Shown here: piece after piece, positions 50,471 to 61,566 of the stretch | Position numbering within the stretch: the first letter of the stretch is position 1 | How the letters are laid out: every line of letters begins with the position of its first letter | From: Flavobacterium sp. N502540 | Lineage (GTDB): Bacteria > Bacteroidota > Bacteroidia > Flavobacteriales > Flavobacteriaceae | Length of the DNA: 64,000 bases | Direction: 5' to 3' | NCBI RefSeq assembly: GCF_025947365.1 | Contig: NZ_CP110012.1 | Coordinates: 2,294,001 to 2,358,000, forward strand | Translations under genes and position numbers: made by a program | The notes under the pieces: model-generated | The model's input: the letters and a program-made list of their open reading frames with translations, nothing else | What the model was told of the DNA's origin: nothing | The model's database searches: none

Positions 50471-51089
50471 ATAACTTTTCGTTTAATTGTTGAATGAGTT
50501 TTTCTTTTTGATTACTTTCTGTAAGCATTCCGGAGATCGCAATTCCATGAATCCCGGTTTCCATTAAGGGAGCGACATCGTTCAGAGTGATTCCCCCAAT
50601 GGCATAAACAGGAATCTCCAGTTTATTGCGTTTTAACTCTTGAATAATTTTAAAATAACCCGACAATCCCAGAATTGGACTTAGTTTTTCTTTGGTTGCT
50701 GTAAAGCGAAAGGGGCCCAAACCAATATAATCGCAGCCATTTTTGATATGATTTTCAATGTCTTCATAAGTGTTGGCTGTTGCCCCTATGATTTTGGTAT
50801 TTCCGAGTATTGCCCTTGCTTCGTCAATTTTCATATCCGATAGTCCGAGATGAACTCCGTCTGCAGCGATTTGCTGAGCGAGATATAGGTTGTCGTTCAC
50901 AATAAAATTAGCGAGATACTCTTCACATAAAAATTTTACAGCTTCCGCCAGAGTAAAAGTGTCTTTTTCAGTTTGATTTTTAAAACGGAGCTGCACCCAA
51001 TCGCATCCGGCATCTAAAGCCTGATGGATATTATACAGCTGTTCTTCTATTGTTTTTCCCTGCGAGATATATTGTAATTTATGATACAT
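50451..51089 (-). CDS. thiE: Thiamine-phosphate synthase ThiE
   Basis: A 212-residue TIM-barrel enzyme coupling HMP-PP and thiazole phosphate to thiamine phosphate. Family motifs are [64 protein letters not shown] and [14 protein letters not shown]. Length is normal. It overlaps thiG by 20 bp and thiD by 11 bp, so translation is tightly coupled. Its paralogue at 51801-52391 lacks several of these motifs and is likely TenI. Confidence 0.95.
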   Translation of the reverse strand: MYHKLQYISQGKTIEEQLYNIHQALDAGCDWVQLRFKNQTEKDTFTLAEAVKFLCEEYLANFIVNDNLYLAQQIAADGVHLGLSDMKIDEARAILGNTKIIGATANTYEDIENHIKNGCDYIGLGPFRFTATKEKLSPILGLSGYFKIIQELKRNKLEIPVYAIGGITLNDVAPLMETGIHGIAISGMLTESNQKEKLIQQLNEKLYANVIV

Positions 51090-51834
51090 AATGATGTCCG
51101 ATTAAGGTTGGGGTGGAATTCAGGTATTTTTCTATGTAGTTTTTCGCATTCCTGCAAGCTTCTTCCAAAGATTGATTCCGTGCAAGATTTGCAGCTATTG
51201 CAGCCGATAATACACAGCCTGAGCCATGTTTTGCGAAGCATTTTTTATCAGAAGGCAGAAGATCGATGATTTCGTCTTTCAGGAACAAACGATCAGTTCC
51301 GGTTGCCGAAGAATTGTGCCCGCCTTTTAATAGAATGTTTGTTGGAAATTTATTCTGAAACTCAAGTTGATTGATAATAAACCCCGGAAACAATATTTCA
51401 ATTTCGTTGTAATTAGGAGTAATTAAATCAATTTTTGACAACGTTTGATTTAATTCTAAACGATCTTTAATGCTCATAAATTCAAATTGTGTTGACGATT
51501 TTAAAACCGGATCCCAGACGATTAAAGTGCTTGGGGATATTCGTTTTATAGCCGAAAGAATGTGGTTCAGATAATTTAAAGAAGGAACAATTCCAATTTT
51601 GACGGTACTGATTTTATAACGCTCAAAAAAGGTTTCAATTGACGAAATCACAAAACTCAAATCAGTCCATTGAATTTCAATAAATCGATCTTCCGTTTGA
51701 AGGGTATTAGCGGTTAAAATGCCAAATCCAGTGACCTGATGCTGTTCAAATGTTTTGACATCTGCCAAAACACCGGCACCGCCCGAAGGATCAAAACCTG
51801 CTATTGAAAGTGCGATTGGACGATTTGCTGACAT
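51079..51834 (-). CDS. thiD: Hydroxymethylpyrimidine/phosphomethylpyrimidine kinase ThiD
   Basis: A 251-residue ribokinase-fold kinase that converts HMP to HMP-PP. The N-terminus IALSIAGFDPSGGAGVLADVK and later VWDPVLKSS, LITPNYNEIEILFPG and the catalytic GSGCVLSAAIAANLA match ThiD. It overlaps thiE by 11 bp and the TenI gene by 34 bp, the longest overlap in the operon. The protein is slightly shorter than E. coli ThiD. Confidence 0.94.
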   Translation of the reverse strand: MSANRPIALSIAGFDPSGGAGVLADVKTFEQHQVTGFGILTANTLQTEDRFIEIQWTDLSFVISSIETFFERYKISTVKIGIVPSLNYLNHILSAIKRISPSTLIVWDPVLKSSTQFEFMSIKDRLELNQTLSKIDLITPNYNEIEILFPGFIINQLEFQNKFPTNILLKGGHNSSATGTDRLFLKDEIIDLLPSDKKCFAKHGSGCVLSAAIAANLARNQSLEEACRNAKNYIEKYLNSTPTLIGHHYVS

Positions 51835-52391
51835 AATTTGAATTGTTTTATAGGGTTTTCATTTTTCCAGATTGCTCCCAGAAGAGCCATGCCGTCAAAA
51901 CCATTTTCTAGTGTTTTTTTGATGTTTTTAGCATCAATTCCTCCTAAAGCGATAACTTTAGTGATGTGATTTGTTCTTGAGTTTAAAGCTTCAAAAAGAT
52001 TCGTCTCCGGATGATAGTTCTCTTTGGAAATGCTTTTGTAAACCGGACTTAAAAAAGCATAGTCAAACTCTGGCGGTAAGGAATTAAAATCTTCTATTGA
52101 ATGGGTTGCTGTCGAAAATGATTTTCCTTCTGAAGAAATTAAAGTGTTATTTTTTCTTTCTTTTTCCGAAAAATGAATTCTGTTAATTCCAAAGTCTTCC
52201 GCCAAAACGTGATGACTGTGTAAGACTAAATGGCTTCGATATTCAGGTTTTATCTGCTGAATGAATCGAGCCATTTCAATTTCAGAAAAATCAGGCTTCC
52301 GAATATGAAGTAAAGCCAATCCTTCTTCAAATAGAGAATGAACGATATTTGTTTCATTTTTAATTGGGGAAGGATTGGTAATTACGATCAT
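51801..52391 (-). CDS. TenI-like thiazole tautomerase / ThiE paralogue
   Basis: A 196-residue TIM-barrel protein of the ThiE/TenI superfamily. It keeps the barrel pattern (LALLHIRKPDF, LVLHSHHVLAEDFGINRIHFSE, YAFLSPVYKSISKENYHP and the VIALGGIDAKNI phosphate loop) but lacks the ThiE pyrimidine-site residues, for example the VND-x-x motif, so TenI thiazole tautomerase is more likely than a second thiamine-phosphate synthase. It overlaps thiD by 34 bp and lies 21 bp after thiC. Confidence 0.8.
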   Translation of the reverse strand: MIVITNPSPIKNETNIVHSLFEEGLALLHIRKPDFSEIEMARFIQQIKPEYRSHLVLHSHHVLAEDFGINRIHFSEKERKNNTLISSEGKSFSTATHSIEDFNSLPPEFDYAFLSPVYKSISKENYHPETNLFEALNSRTNHITKVIALGGIDAKNIKKTLENGFDGMALLGAIWKNENPIKQFKLCQQIVQSHFQ

Positions 52392-52412
52392 ATATTTTCT
52401 TCACTAACTATA

Positions 52413-54317
<1,905 letters not shown>

Positions 54318-54365
54318 CTACTTCTTGCTTGACAATTGGAATTTGGAATTTAAAAAATTGGAATT

Positions 54366-54572
54366 TTATCCTCCCTGAGTAGCAGAAATAATTAGAATTT
54401 CGTCAGTTTCGGATACAAGTTGTTGGTTCCAGTTGGATTTTGGAACAACAGTATTGTTGATAGCAACGGCAATTCCGTTTTGTTTGTTGGGAATTTCGAG
54501 ATCGAGCAATGACTGAATGCTTAACGATTCAGCATCGAATTTTTTGATTTGTTGGTTGATTTTTAGTTCCAT
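54366..54572 (-). CDS. thiS: Sulphur-carrier protein ThiS
   Basis: A 68-residue beta-grasp protein ending ATQGG; the terminal Gly-Gly is the thiocarboxylated tail that delivers sulphur to ThiG. The AVAINNTVVPKSNW and DEILIISATQGG strands match ThiS. It is the first gene of the operon, 72 bp after the TPP aptamer, and small for its family position but complete. AAAGGA precedes the ATG at a good distance. Confidence 0.93.
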   Translation of the reverse strand: MELKINQQIKKFDAESLSIQSLLDLEIPNKQNGIAVAINNTVVPKSNWNQQLVSETDEILIISATQGG

Positions 54573-54643
54573 TCCTTTAAGTTTAGTATGTAGTTATACT
54601 TTAGGAATGGCTACAATCGCACATAGAAATGCGCGCAGAAGTC

Positions 54644-54728
54644 ATCTTACTTTTCCCTACGCTAGTGTGAACTAGATCAGGTTCAGAGGGTAAAATCTCA
54701 GCCTGCAAAATTGCAGACACCCCTAAAG
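54644..54728 (-). ncRNA. TPP riboswitch of the thiamine-synthesis operon
   Basis: On the minus strand the order is GGGGTGTC, a short hairpin, GGCTGAGATTTTACCC, GAACCTGATCTAGTTCACAC and GCGTAGGGAAAAG, the complete THI-element layout. It lies 72 bp upstream of thiS. TPP should repress the thiS-thiC-tenI-thiD-thiE-thiG-thiH-thiF operon. Confidence 0.95.
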
Positions 54729-54735
54729 TGTGAAG

Positions 54736-54743
54736 CAAATGTA
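54736..54743 (-). promoter_or_regulatory. Candidate -7 box of the thi operon
   Basis: On the minus strand TACATTTG matches TAnnTTTG and lies 8 bp upstream of the riboswitch. It is the same eight bases as the box before the other TPP riboswitch (38310-38317). No TTG was seen at -33. Confidence 0.55.
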
Positions 54744-54830
54744 ATAAAATTTTATTGGAGAGCTGAAAAAAGTTTCAGGTTTCAAGTTTCAGGTTTTTGG
54801 AAAACTGAAAACTGAGACTGAAAACTGCGA

Positions 54831-55400
54831 CTATTTCTTTCTCGTCCAGCAGTCCTCAACATGATCATTGACCATACCGGTAGCCTGCATATGAGCATAA
54901 ATCACGGTTGATCCGACAAACTTGAAGCCTCTTTTTTTTAAATCTTTACTAATTTCGTCCGAAATTGGAGTAGTAGCAGGGACATCTTTTAATGTTTTTG
55001 GATTGTTGTCGATCGGTTTTCCGTTGACAAATTTCCAAATATAGTCAGAGAAAGTGCCAAATTCTTCCTGTACTTTCAGGAATGCCTGTGCATTTGAAAC
55101 GGTAGCACGAATTTTAAGTTTGTTGCGAACAATTCCCGTATCCTGTAGTAAGGACTCTATTTTTTCTTCGGGATATTGGGCGATTTTTTTATAATCGAAA
55201 TGATCAAAAGCGGCTCTGAAATTCTCTCTTTTATTCAGAATGGTAATCCAGCTTAAACCTGCCTGAAAAGTTTCCAGAATTAAAAATTCGAATATCGACG
55301 GGTCATCATAAATGGCAACACCCCATTCTTCGTCGTGGTATTTTTTATATAAATCGCTGGAAGAACACCAGCCGCAGCGTACTAGATTTTTATTCTCCAT
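54831..55400 (-). CDS. tag: DNA-3-methyladenine glycosylase I
   Basis: A 189-residue Tag glycosylase, which removes 3-methyladenine from DNA. Motifs are RCGWCSSSDLYKKYHDEEWG near the N-terminus (zinc Cys and base-pocket residues), FEFLILETFQAGLSWITIL, TGIVRNKLKIRATVSNAQ and the C-terminal GFKFVGSTVIYAHMQATGMVNDH with the His ligands. Its start overlaps the queuosine-transporter gene by 11 bp. It is far from the alkylation-repair cluster at 20.9-23.7 kb. A heptamer-type repeat (AAAACTG; TTTCAGG) lies just downstream. Confidence 0.96.
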   Translation of the reverse strand: MENKNLVRCGWCSSSDLYKKYHDEEWGVAIYDDPSIFEFLILETFQAGLSWITILNKRENFRAAFDHFDYKKIAQYPEEKIESLLQDTGIVRNKLKIRATVSNAQAFLKVQEEFGTFSDYIWKFVNGKPIDNNPKTLKDVPATTPISDEISKDLKKRGFKFVGSTVIYAHMQATGMVNDHVEDCWTRKK

Positions 55401-56076
55401 TGTTTAGGTGTTTGGATTTTTCGTGAGCAGGATCTTTGTCTAAGTATTTTTTAATCAAATGATGACCTCCATAAATAGCCGGTGTTAGTAAAACAGCTAC
55501 GGATAATTTGAAAATGTAACCTGTTAATCCTGATGAAATAAAAGTATCGAAATCAATTTTTCCGGGTAACCAAAAGGCAATTCCAAGTACAATAAAAGAA
55601 TCAAACAATTGTGAGATTACAGTTGATCCTGTTGTTCTGAGCCATATTTTTCGCTCTCCGGTACGTCTTTTGAAAAACCAGAAGATCCAGACATCAATCA
55701 ACTGAGAAGCCATAAAGGCAATTAAACTACCCACGATGATCCACATACTTTGTCCAAAAACCGCCTTAAATTGTTCGTCATTAACAGGACTAATTCCTTT
55801 GGCCGCGGGTATCACGATAGCCATAAATAAGATCAGAAAAGCATAAGCAATTAGACAGGCTGTTATAAAGGACAGTTTTTTGACTCCTTTCTCGCCAAAA
55901 TATTCATTGATTAAATCGGTTGTTAGAAAGACAATCGGCCAGGGTAAAATACCAATGCTCATGACAAATGGGCCAATCTGAATTAATTTTCCTCCAATAA
56001 GCTCGGCTACAACAGCATTGGTTATAAAGATGCCAGCCAGAATTACAAAAACAATTTCTCTACGGGTTTTAAACAT
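55390..56076 (-). CDS. Queuosine-precursor transporter (YhhQ family)
   Basis: A 228-residue membrane protein with six or seven predicted helices. Typical segments are NAVVAELIGGKLIQIG, ILPWPIVFLTTDLINEYFGEKGVKK and SLIAFMASQLIDVWIFWF, followed by TTGSTVISQLFDSFIVLGIAFWLPG. The family takes up preQ0/preQ1 precursors of queuosine tRNA. Gene order queuosine transporter-tag with an 11-bp overlap means both are likely cotranscribed. The start is ATG 56076. Confidence 0.9.
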   Translation of the reverse strand: MFKTRREIVFVILAGIFITNAVVAELIGGKLIQIGPFVMSIGILPWPIVFLTTDLINEYFGEKGVKKLSFITACLIAYAFLILFMAIVIPAAKGISPVNDEQFKAVFGQSMWIIVGSLIAFMASQLIDVWIFWFFKRRTGERKIWLRTTGSTVISQLFDSFIVLGIAFWLPGKIDFDTFISSGLTGYIFKLSVAVLLTPAIYGGHHLIKKYLDKDPAHEKSKHLNNGE

Positions 56077-56204
56077 GTGGTTCGGTTAATGATGTTTCAA
56101 ATTTAAACTATTTCTCTATAACTTTTTAGCGGAATATTTAAATTAAAGGGTAGTTTTTAGAGGATTCCAAAGTTAAAATTTTCAAATGAATACTGATTTT
56201 TAGT

Positions 56205-56212
56205 TACATTTG
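56205..56212 (+). promoter_or_regulatory. Candidate -7 box of the M3 peptidase gene
   Basis: TACATTTG fits TAnnTTTG and is 34 bp upstream of the start at 56247. No TTG is found 17-23 bp farther up. Confidence 0.45.
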
Positions 56213-56246
56213 GAACAATAACCTATTTTAAAACAAATCAACGATA

Positions 56247-58358
56247 ATGAAAAAATTAATGACAATTTTTCTCATGGGAACAACCTTATTTGCGGCTAAC
56301 GCACAGACCATTCCGGATAATCCGCTGGTTCAAAAATGGACAGGTCCCTATGGTGGTGTCCCTGCTTTTAATGAGTACAAGGTTTCGCAGTTTAAACCTG
56401 CATTTCAGTTTGCAATTCAGGAAAAACTAAGCGAAATTGATGCTATTACGAACAATCCTAAAGCACCAACTTTTGAAAATACGATCGCAGCTTTAGAGCG
56501 TTCAGGTAAAACAATTGCCAGAATTTATAGTGTTTATGGAATTTATGGCTCTACTTTGAGTACATCTGACTTCGACGAAGTTGAAACAGAAATGTCTCCG
56601 AAATTATCTGAGTTTGCAGATAAAATCGTTCAGAACAAAAAGCTATTCGCCAGAATTGAAGCTTTGTATAATTCTAAAGAAAGCAAAAAACTGACTAGTG
56701 AGCAACAACGTTTAATTTGGCTGTATTACACAGATTTTGTTCGTGAAGGAGCTAAATTGAATGAAGGCGATAAAGAAAAAGTAGCAAAAATCAACCAGGA
56801 ACTGGCGAGTCTTTTTACTAAATTCAGTCAGAATCTATTGGCAGAAGAGCACAATCAATATGTAGCTTTAAAAACGGAAAGTGATTTTGACGGTTTGCCT
56901 ACAGAAGTAAAAAATGCTGCTATTGCTGAGGCAAAAAGCAGAAAGTTAGATGTATTGGGATGTGTTGCAAATACACGCTCGTCTATTGAACCGTTTTTGA
57001 CTTTCTCAACCCGCAGAGATTTAAGAGAAAAGGCATTTAATATTTTTGTAAAACGTGGCGATAATGGCAATGCAAACGATAACAATTCGACTTTAGTTGC
57101 TATTTTACAATTGCGTACCAAGAAAGCCAACTTGTTAGGTTTTCCAACTTTTGCCGATTGGAGTTTGTCTAATAAAATGGCAAAAGATCCTAAGAAAACT
57201 TTAGCTTTAATGGAATCTGTATGGAAACCTGCAGTAGATAAAGTACATCAGGATGTTGCCGAAATGCAGAAAATTGTTGATGCAGAAGGTGGGAAATTTA
57301 AAATACAGCCTTGGGATTACCGTTATTATGCTGAAAAAGTCAGAAAAGCGAAATACGATTTAGATCAAAATGAGGTGAAGCCTTATCTACAATTAGAAAA
57401 CTTACGTGAAGGAATGTTCTGGGTTGCCGGAGAATTATTCAATTTAAGTTTCAAACAAATTACAAATGTTCCGGTATATCACCCTGATGTACGTGTTTGG
57501 GAGGTGAGTAATAAAGTTACGGGTAAAGTAGTTGGGTTATGGTATTTTGATCCGTATGCACGTGCAGGAAAACGCTCAGGAGCATGGATGAATGCATATC
57601 GTGATCAACAGCGAATGGACGGTGAAGTTTTGACCATCGTGTCTAATAACTGTAACTTCATTAAAGGAGCTGAAAATGAGCCAATTTTAATTTCCTGGGA
57701 AGATGCGACGACTTTGTTTCATGAATTTGGACACGCTCTTCACGGATTGTGTTCTAATGTGACTTATCCAACTTTGTCAGGTACAAATGTAGCCAGAGAT
57801 TATGTTGAGTTCCCATCCCAATTGTTAGAGCACTGGTTAGCTACACCTGAAGTATTGAATAAGTTTGCTTTGAATTACAAAACCAATCAGCCATTGCCTC
57901 AAACGTTAGTAGACAGAATCGAAAAAGCGGCTAATTTCAATGAAGGTTTTTCAACTGTAGAAACGATTTCAAGTTCTTTAATAGATATGAAACTTCACTT
58001 GGCAACAAAAACTATTGATCCTCATAAATTTGAGAAAGAGACTTTAGATGCGCTTCACATGCCGTCAGAAATTGTAATGCGTCATAGAATTCCACAATTC
58101 GGACACATTTTCTCAGGGGATGGATATTCGGCAGGATATTACAGTTATTTGTGGGCTGATGTGATTAATGCAGATGCTTATGAAGCTTTTACAGAAGGAA
58201 AAGGACCTTATGATAAAGTAGTAGCAAAACGTCTTTATGAGACTATTTTCAGTGTTGGAAATACAATAGATCAGGAGAAAGCGTATGAAAACTTTAGAGG
58301 AAGAGCTCCGAAATCAGATGCTTTAATGAGAGCCAGAAATTTTCCGATCAAGAAGTAA
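56247..58358 (+). CDS. Periplasmic M3-family zinc metallopeptidase (Dcp-like)
   Basis: A 703-residue peptidase with a signal peptide ending ANAQ (about residue 20). The zinc motif is LFHEFGHALH (His492, Glu493), and the third ligand Glu is in the following EFPSQLLEHW segment. FSTVETISSSLIDMKLHL and SGDGYSAGYYSYLWADV also match the dipeptidyl carboxypeptidase/oligopeptidase family. It would trim C-terminal dipeptides from periplasmic peptides. It is monocistronic, divergent from the queuosine-transporter gene, and terminates at a hairpin shared with tsf. Confidence 0.95.
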   Translation: MKKLMTIFLMGTTLFAANAQTIPDNPLVQKWTGPYGGVPAFNEYKVSQFKPAFQFAIQEKLSEIDAITNNPKAPTFENTIAALERSGKTIARIYSVYGIYGSTLSTSDFDEVETEMSPKLSEFADKIVQNKKLFARIEALYNSKESKKLTSEQQRLIWLYYTDFVREGAKLNEGDKEKVAKINQELASLFTKFSQNLLAEEHNQYVALKTESDFDGLPTEVKNAAIAEAKSRKLDVLGCVANTRSSIEPFLTFSTRRDLREKAFNIFVKRGDNGNANDNNSTLVAILQLRTKKANLLGFPTFADWSLSNKMAKDPKKTLALMESVWKPAVDKVHQDVAEMQKIVDAEGGKFKIQPWDYRYYAEKVRKAKYDLDQNEVKPYLQLENLREGMFWVAGELFNLSFKQITNVPVYHPDVRVWEVSNKVTGKVVGLWYFDPYARAGKRSGAWMNAYRDQQRMDGEVLTIVSNNCNFIKGAENEPILISWEDATTLFHEFGHALHGLCSNVTYPTLSGTNVARDYVEFPSQLLEHWLATPEVLNKFALNYKTNQPLPQTLVDRIEKAANFNEGFSTVETISSSLIDMKLHLATKTIDPHKFEKETLDALHMPSEIVMRHRIPQFGHIFSGDGYSAGYYSYLWADVINADAYEAFTEGKGPYDKVVAKRLYETIFSVGNTIDQEKAYENFRGRAPKSDALMRARNFPIKK

Positions 58359-58368
58359 ATAGTTAGAA

Positions 58369-58520
58369 GTGAAATGTGAGATGTAAAATGTGAGATGGAA
58401 TTAGAGGAAAACTTGAGATTTACGAAATAATCGAGTTGCTCTGAAGATGAAATAGATTCAAGGCACTATTCTTAAAAGTTACGATTCTAACTTTTTCACA
58501 TTTTACATCTCACATTTCAC
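58369..58520. repeat. Inverted heptamer pair, 24-bp arms
   Basis: 58369-58392 (GTGAAATGTGAGATGTAAAA, then TGTG) is the perfect reverse complement of 58497-58520. The arms are three and a half heptamer units (GTGAAAT, GTGAGAT, GTAAAAT). They enclose 104 bp without a gene. Confidence 0.88.
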
Positions 58521-58538
58521 AAATAAACATTCCGCATA

Positions 58539-58573
58539 AAAAAAGCCCGAATAAATTAATATTCGGGCTTTTT
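58539..58573. terminator. Bidirectional intrinsic terminator
   Basis: AAAAAAGCCCGAAT (58539-58552) pairs with ATTCGGGCTTTTT (58561-58573). It lies between the M3 peptidase (ends 58358) and tsf (ends 58592), serving both strands. Confidence 0.88.
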
Positions 58574-58591
58574 AAATATTGAAATAATATA

Positions 58592-59554
58592 TTAACCTAA
58601 AGTAACTCTTTTGAAACCTGTGATCTCAACGTTGAATCCTTTAACGTAATCACCAACTTTTTTACTGTCATCTTTGATGAAGTTTTGATCTAGTAATGCT
58701 TTTTCTTGATCTAAAGTAGTGTTGTCAGAAATGAAACGTTGAATTTTTCCAGGAATAATTTTATCCCAAATTTGTTCTGGTTTACCTTCAGCTTTTAATT
58801 CAGCTTTAGCATCTTCTTCCGCCTGTTTGATAACTTCTTCAGTTAATTGAGAGAAAGAGATGTATTTAGGAACATTTTTTAAAGTTTTTCCTAAACGTTT
58901 TGCTTCTTCATTATCTTTTTCGATTACAGCAATACGAGCAGCAAGTTCAGATTCAACGAAAGCAGGATCAAAATCTTTGTAAGATAATGTGTCAGCTCCC
59001 ATAGAAGCAACTTGCATAGATACGTCTTTTGTTAAAGTCTCAGCGTTAGCGATTGGAGCAGAAATAGCTGTTAAAGCAGCAATTTTGTTAACGTGAACAT
59101 AAGATCCAACGAAAGCACCTTCTAAAATTTCAAAACCACCGATTTCGATTTTCTCACCGATAACACCAGTTTGCTCAATTAATTTTTCAGCAACAGTAAT
59201 TCCATTGAAATCTGAAGCTAAAAATTCTTCTTTAGAAGAGAAGTTGATCGCTTTTTCAACTAAATCTTTAGCTAAAGTTACGAAAGCTTCATTTTTACCT
59301 ACGAAGTCAGTTTCACAGTTTAAAGTGATGATAGCTCCTTTAGTGTTGTCTGCATTGATAAAAGAAACAGCAGCTCCTTCAGAAGACTCACGGTCAGAAC
59401 GGTTAGCAGCAACTTTTTGTCCTTTTTCTCTAAGGATTTGTATAGCTTTATCGAAATCTCCTTCAGCTTCAACTAAAGCTTTTTTACAGTCCATCATTCC
59501 GGCACCTGTAGATTGTCTTAATTTATTTACGTCTGCAGCAGTAATTGTTGCCAT
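58592..59554 (-). CDS. tsf: Translation elongation factor Ts
   Basis: A 320-residue EF-Ts. The start MATITAADVNKLRQSTGAGMMDCKK-type region, KALVEAEGDFDKAIQILREKG and the TDFVGKNEAFVTLA core of the N-terminal domain are typical. The protein is longer than E. coli EF-Ts (283) because of the C-terminal domain extension seen in Bacteroidetes. It exchanges GDP for GTP on EF-Tu. It lies downstream of rpsB, 138 bp apart, the conserved rpsB-tsf pair, with TTTGGAA-type repeats in the gap. Confidence 0.97.
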   Translation of the reverse strand: MATITAADVNKLRQSTGAGMMDCKKALVEAEGDFDKAIQILREKGQKVAANRSDRESSEGAAVSFINADNTKGAIITLNCETDFVGKNEAFVTLAKDLVEKAINFSSKEEFLASDFNGITVAEKLIEQTGVIGEKIEIGGFEILEGAFVGSYVHVNKIAALTAISAPIANAETLTKDVSMQVASMGADTLSYKDFDPAFVESELAARIAVIEKDNEEAKRLGKTLKNVPKYISFSQLTEEVIKQAEEDAKAELKAEGKPEQIWDKIIPGKIQRFISDNTTLDQEKALLDQNFIKDDSKKVGDYVKGFNVEITGFKRVTLG

Positions 59555-59692
59555 AATATTTTGAATTTTAATGTTAAAAGTAAAAATTCCATCTTCTAAA
59601 TCCCAAACTCCAATTTTATTAAATTATCAACATAACGTTTTTAATTTTGTATTTGGAATTTGGAATTTAAAATTTGGAATTTAAAATTTGAT

Positions 59693-60460
59693 TTATTCTT
59701 CAGTTGCAGGAGCAGCCTCAGCCTCAGCAGCAGGAGCAGCTTCTTCAGCTACTTCAACTTCTTTTTCAGAACCTCTGTCAGAAAGACCTTCGATTACTGC
59801 AGTAGTCACTAAAGATAAAATTTTGTCAATTGATTTAGAAGCATCATCATTTGCTGGAATTACGTAATCAACCTCTCTTGGGTCAGAATTCGTATCAACC
59901 ATTGCGAAAACTGGAATGTTTAATTTTTGTGCTTCTTTTATTGCGATATGTTCAGCTTTGATATCTACTACGAACAATGCTGCAGGTAGTCTAGACATAT
60001 CAGCGATTGAACCTAAGTTTTTCTCTAATTTAGCACGTAAACGATCAACTTGCAAACGCTCTTTTTTAGATAACGTCATGAAAGTACCATCTTTCTTCAT
60101 TTTATCGATAGAAGACATTTTTTTAACTGCCTTTCTGATAGTTACGAAGTTAGTTAGCATTCCACCTGGCCATCTTTCAGTGATGTAAGGCATGTTTGCA
60201 GCTTTTGCTTTATCAGCAACGATGTCTTTTGCTTGTTTTTTGGTAGCTACGAATAAGATTTTTCTACCTGATGCAGCGATTTTTTTCAAAGCTTCGTTAG
60301 CTTCTTCAATTTTAGCTGCAGTTTTATATAGATTGATAATGTGAATACCATTACGCTCCATATAAATGTAAGGAGCCATGTTTGGATCCCATTTTCTAGT
60401 CATGTGTCCGAAGTGAACACCTGCTTCTAGTAATTCTTTTACTTCTATTTTGTTTGCCAT
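59693..60460 (-). CDS. rpsB: 30S ribosomal protein S2
   Basis: A 255-residue S2 with GVHFGHMTRKWDPNMAPYIY near the N-terminus, FVATKKQAKDIVADKA, ERWPGGMLTNFVTIRK and the AIKEAQKLNIPVFAMVDTNS-type strand that closes the Rossmann-like fold. The C-terminus (VEVAEEAAPAAEAEAAP) is acidic and alanine-rich, as in relatives. It is needed for bS1 docking and 30S assembly. It is followed by tsf and preceded by a 241-bp leader after rpsI. Confidence 0.98.
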   Translation of the reverse strand: MANKIEVKELLEAGVHFGHMTRKWDPNMAPYIYMERNGIHIINLYKTAAKIEEANEALKKIAASGRKILFVATKKQAKDIVADKAKAANMPYITERWPGGMLTNFVTIRKAVKKMSSIDKMKKDGTFMTLSKKERLQVDRLRAKLEKNLGSIADMSRLPAALFVVDIKAEHIAIKEAQKLNIPVFAMVDTNSDPREVDYVIPANDDASKSIDKILSLVTTAVIEGLSDRGSEKEVEVAEEAAPAAEAEAAPATEE

Positions 60461-60701
60461 TTTTGTACTAGTTTACGTTCTGTTGATTAGCAATGTGTCT
60501 TTTTGGATTTTAGATTTTAGATTTTAGATTTTTAGATTTTTCAATCTTTTAATCTTTTTAATCTTTCAATCTTTATAATCGCTTAACCCATTTAGATGCT
60601 AAACTATTTCCTACCTCGATAGGAGAGCAACAACAACTGTGTTTTTTAATTTCAATAAATAATTGATAGTGTCCTGCACCAAATGTACAAGACAGGTAAT
60701 A
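60461..60701 (-). promoter_or_regulatory. rpsB leader with candidate promoter box and GATTTTA repeats
   Basis: Minus-strand TACATTTG at 60680-60687 fits the -7 consensus, so rpsB-tsf may have its own promoter and a leader of about 210 nt. The leader contains a small TCCTA/TAGGA hairpin near 60610-60630 and, on the plus strand, GATTTTA heptamers at about 60506-60535. No recognised S2 autoregulatory motif was found. There is no TTG at -33. Confidence 0.45.
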
Positions 60702-61088
60702 TTAACGTTTAGAGAATTGGAATCTCTTACGAGCTTTCTTCTGACCGAATTTCTTACGTTCAACCATTCTTGGATCTCTTGTTAATAAACCTTCTGGTTT
60801 CAAGATAGCTCTGTTTTCGATGTTCACTTCACACATTACACGTGCTAATGCCATTCTTACAGCTTCTGCCTGACCAGTTGAACCACCTCCGTAAACGTTT
60901 ACTTTTACATCAAAGTTACTAGCATTTTCTGTCATAGATAATGGTTGTAAAACTTTGTATTGTAAAGTTGCAGTTGGAAAGTAAGTTGCGAATTCTTTTT
61001 TGTTTACAGTGATTTTTCCTGTTCCTTCAGAAACATATACACGTGCAACAGCGGTTTTTCTTCTACCGATTTTGTGAATAACTCCCAT
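60702..61088 (-). CDS. rpsI: 30S ribosomal protein S9
   Basis: A 128-residue S9 with IGRRKTAVARVYVSEGTGKITVNKK-type N-terminus, GGGSTGQAEAVRMALARV and the basic tail ending KKARKRFQFSKR that reaches the P-site tRNA. The start overlaps the rplM stop by one base (TAATG), the universal rplM-rpsI coupling. Confidence 0.99.
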   Translation of the reverse strand: MGVIHKIGRRKTAVARVYVSEGTGKITVNKKEFATYFPTATLQYKVLQPLSMTENASNFDVKVNVYGGGSTGQAEAVRMALARVMCEVNIENRAILKPEGLLTRDPRMVERKKFGQKKARKRFQFSKR

Positions 61089-61543
61089 TACTTAAGATCG
61101 TTTAGGTTAACAGTTCTAGGTTTTTGAGCTCCGTGAGTATGCTCAGCACCTACAACAACATTTAGATTTCTAAAAAGTTCAGCTCCTAATTTGTTTTTAG
61201 GTAACATTCCTTTTACAGCTTTTTCTACTAATAATGCAGGATTCTTAGATTGCAATACTTTAGCAGTTAAAGTTCTTTGTCCTCCTGGGTAACCTGTATG
61301 ACGCATGTAAATTTTGTCATTCATTTTTGTACCTGTAAGGTTAATTTTTTCTGAGTTGATAACAATTACGTTATCTCCACAGTCAACGTGCGGTGTGTAA
61401 CTTGGTTTGTACTTACCTCTTAAGATCATTGCAACCTTTGAAGCAAGACGTCCTAAGTTATGACCTTCAGCGTCAACAACAATCCACTCTTTAGTTACAG
61501 TGGCTTTGTTAGCTGAAACCGTTTTGTAGCTTAATGCGTCCAT
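61088..61543 (-). CDS. rplM: 50S ribosomal protein L13
   Basis: A 151-residue L13 with WIVVDAEGHNLGRLASKVAM, KYKPSYTPHVDCGDNVIVIN, YMRHTGYPGGQRTLT and VKGMLPKNKLGAELF. It is the first gene of the rplM-rpsI unit. The promoter (61587-61616) fits the consensus, and a hairpin sits at the start of its transcript. Confidence 0.99.
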   Translation of the reverse strand: MDALSYKTVSANKATVTKEWIVVDAEGHNLGRLASKVAMILRGKYKPSYTPHVDCGDNVIVINSEKINLTGTKMNDKIYMRHTGYPGGQRTLTAKVLQSKNPALLVEKAVKGMLPKNKLGAELFRNLNVVVGAEHTHGAQKPRTVNLNDLK

Positions 61544-61566
61544 AATATTATTTTAATTAAACATTC

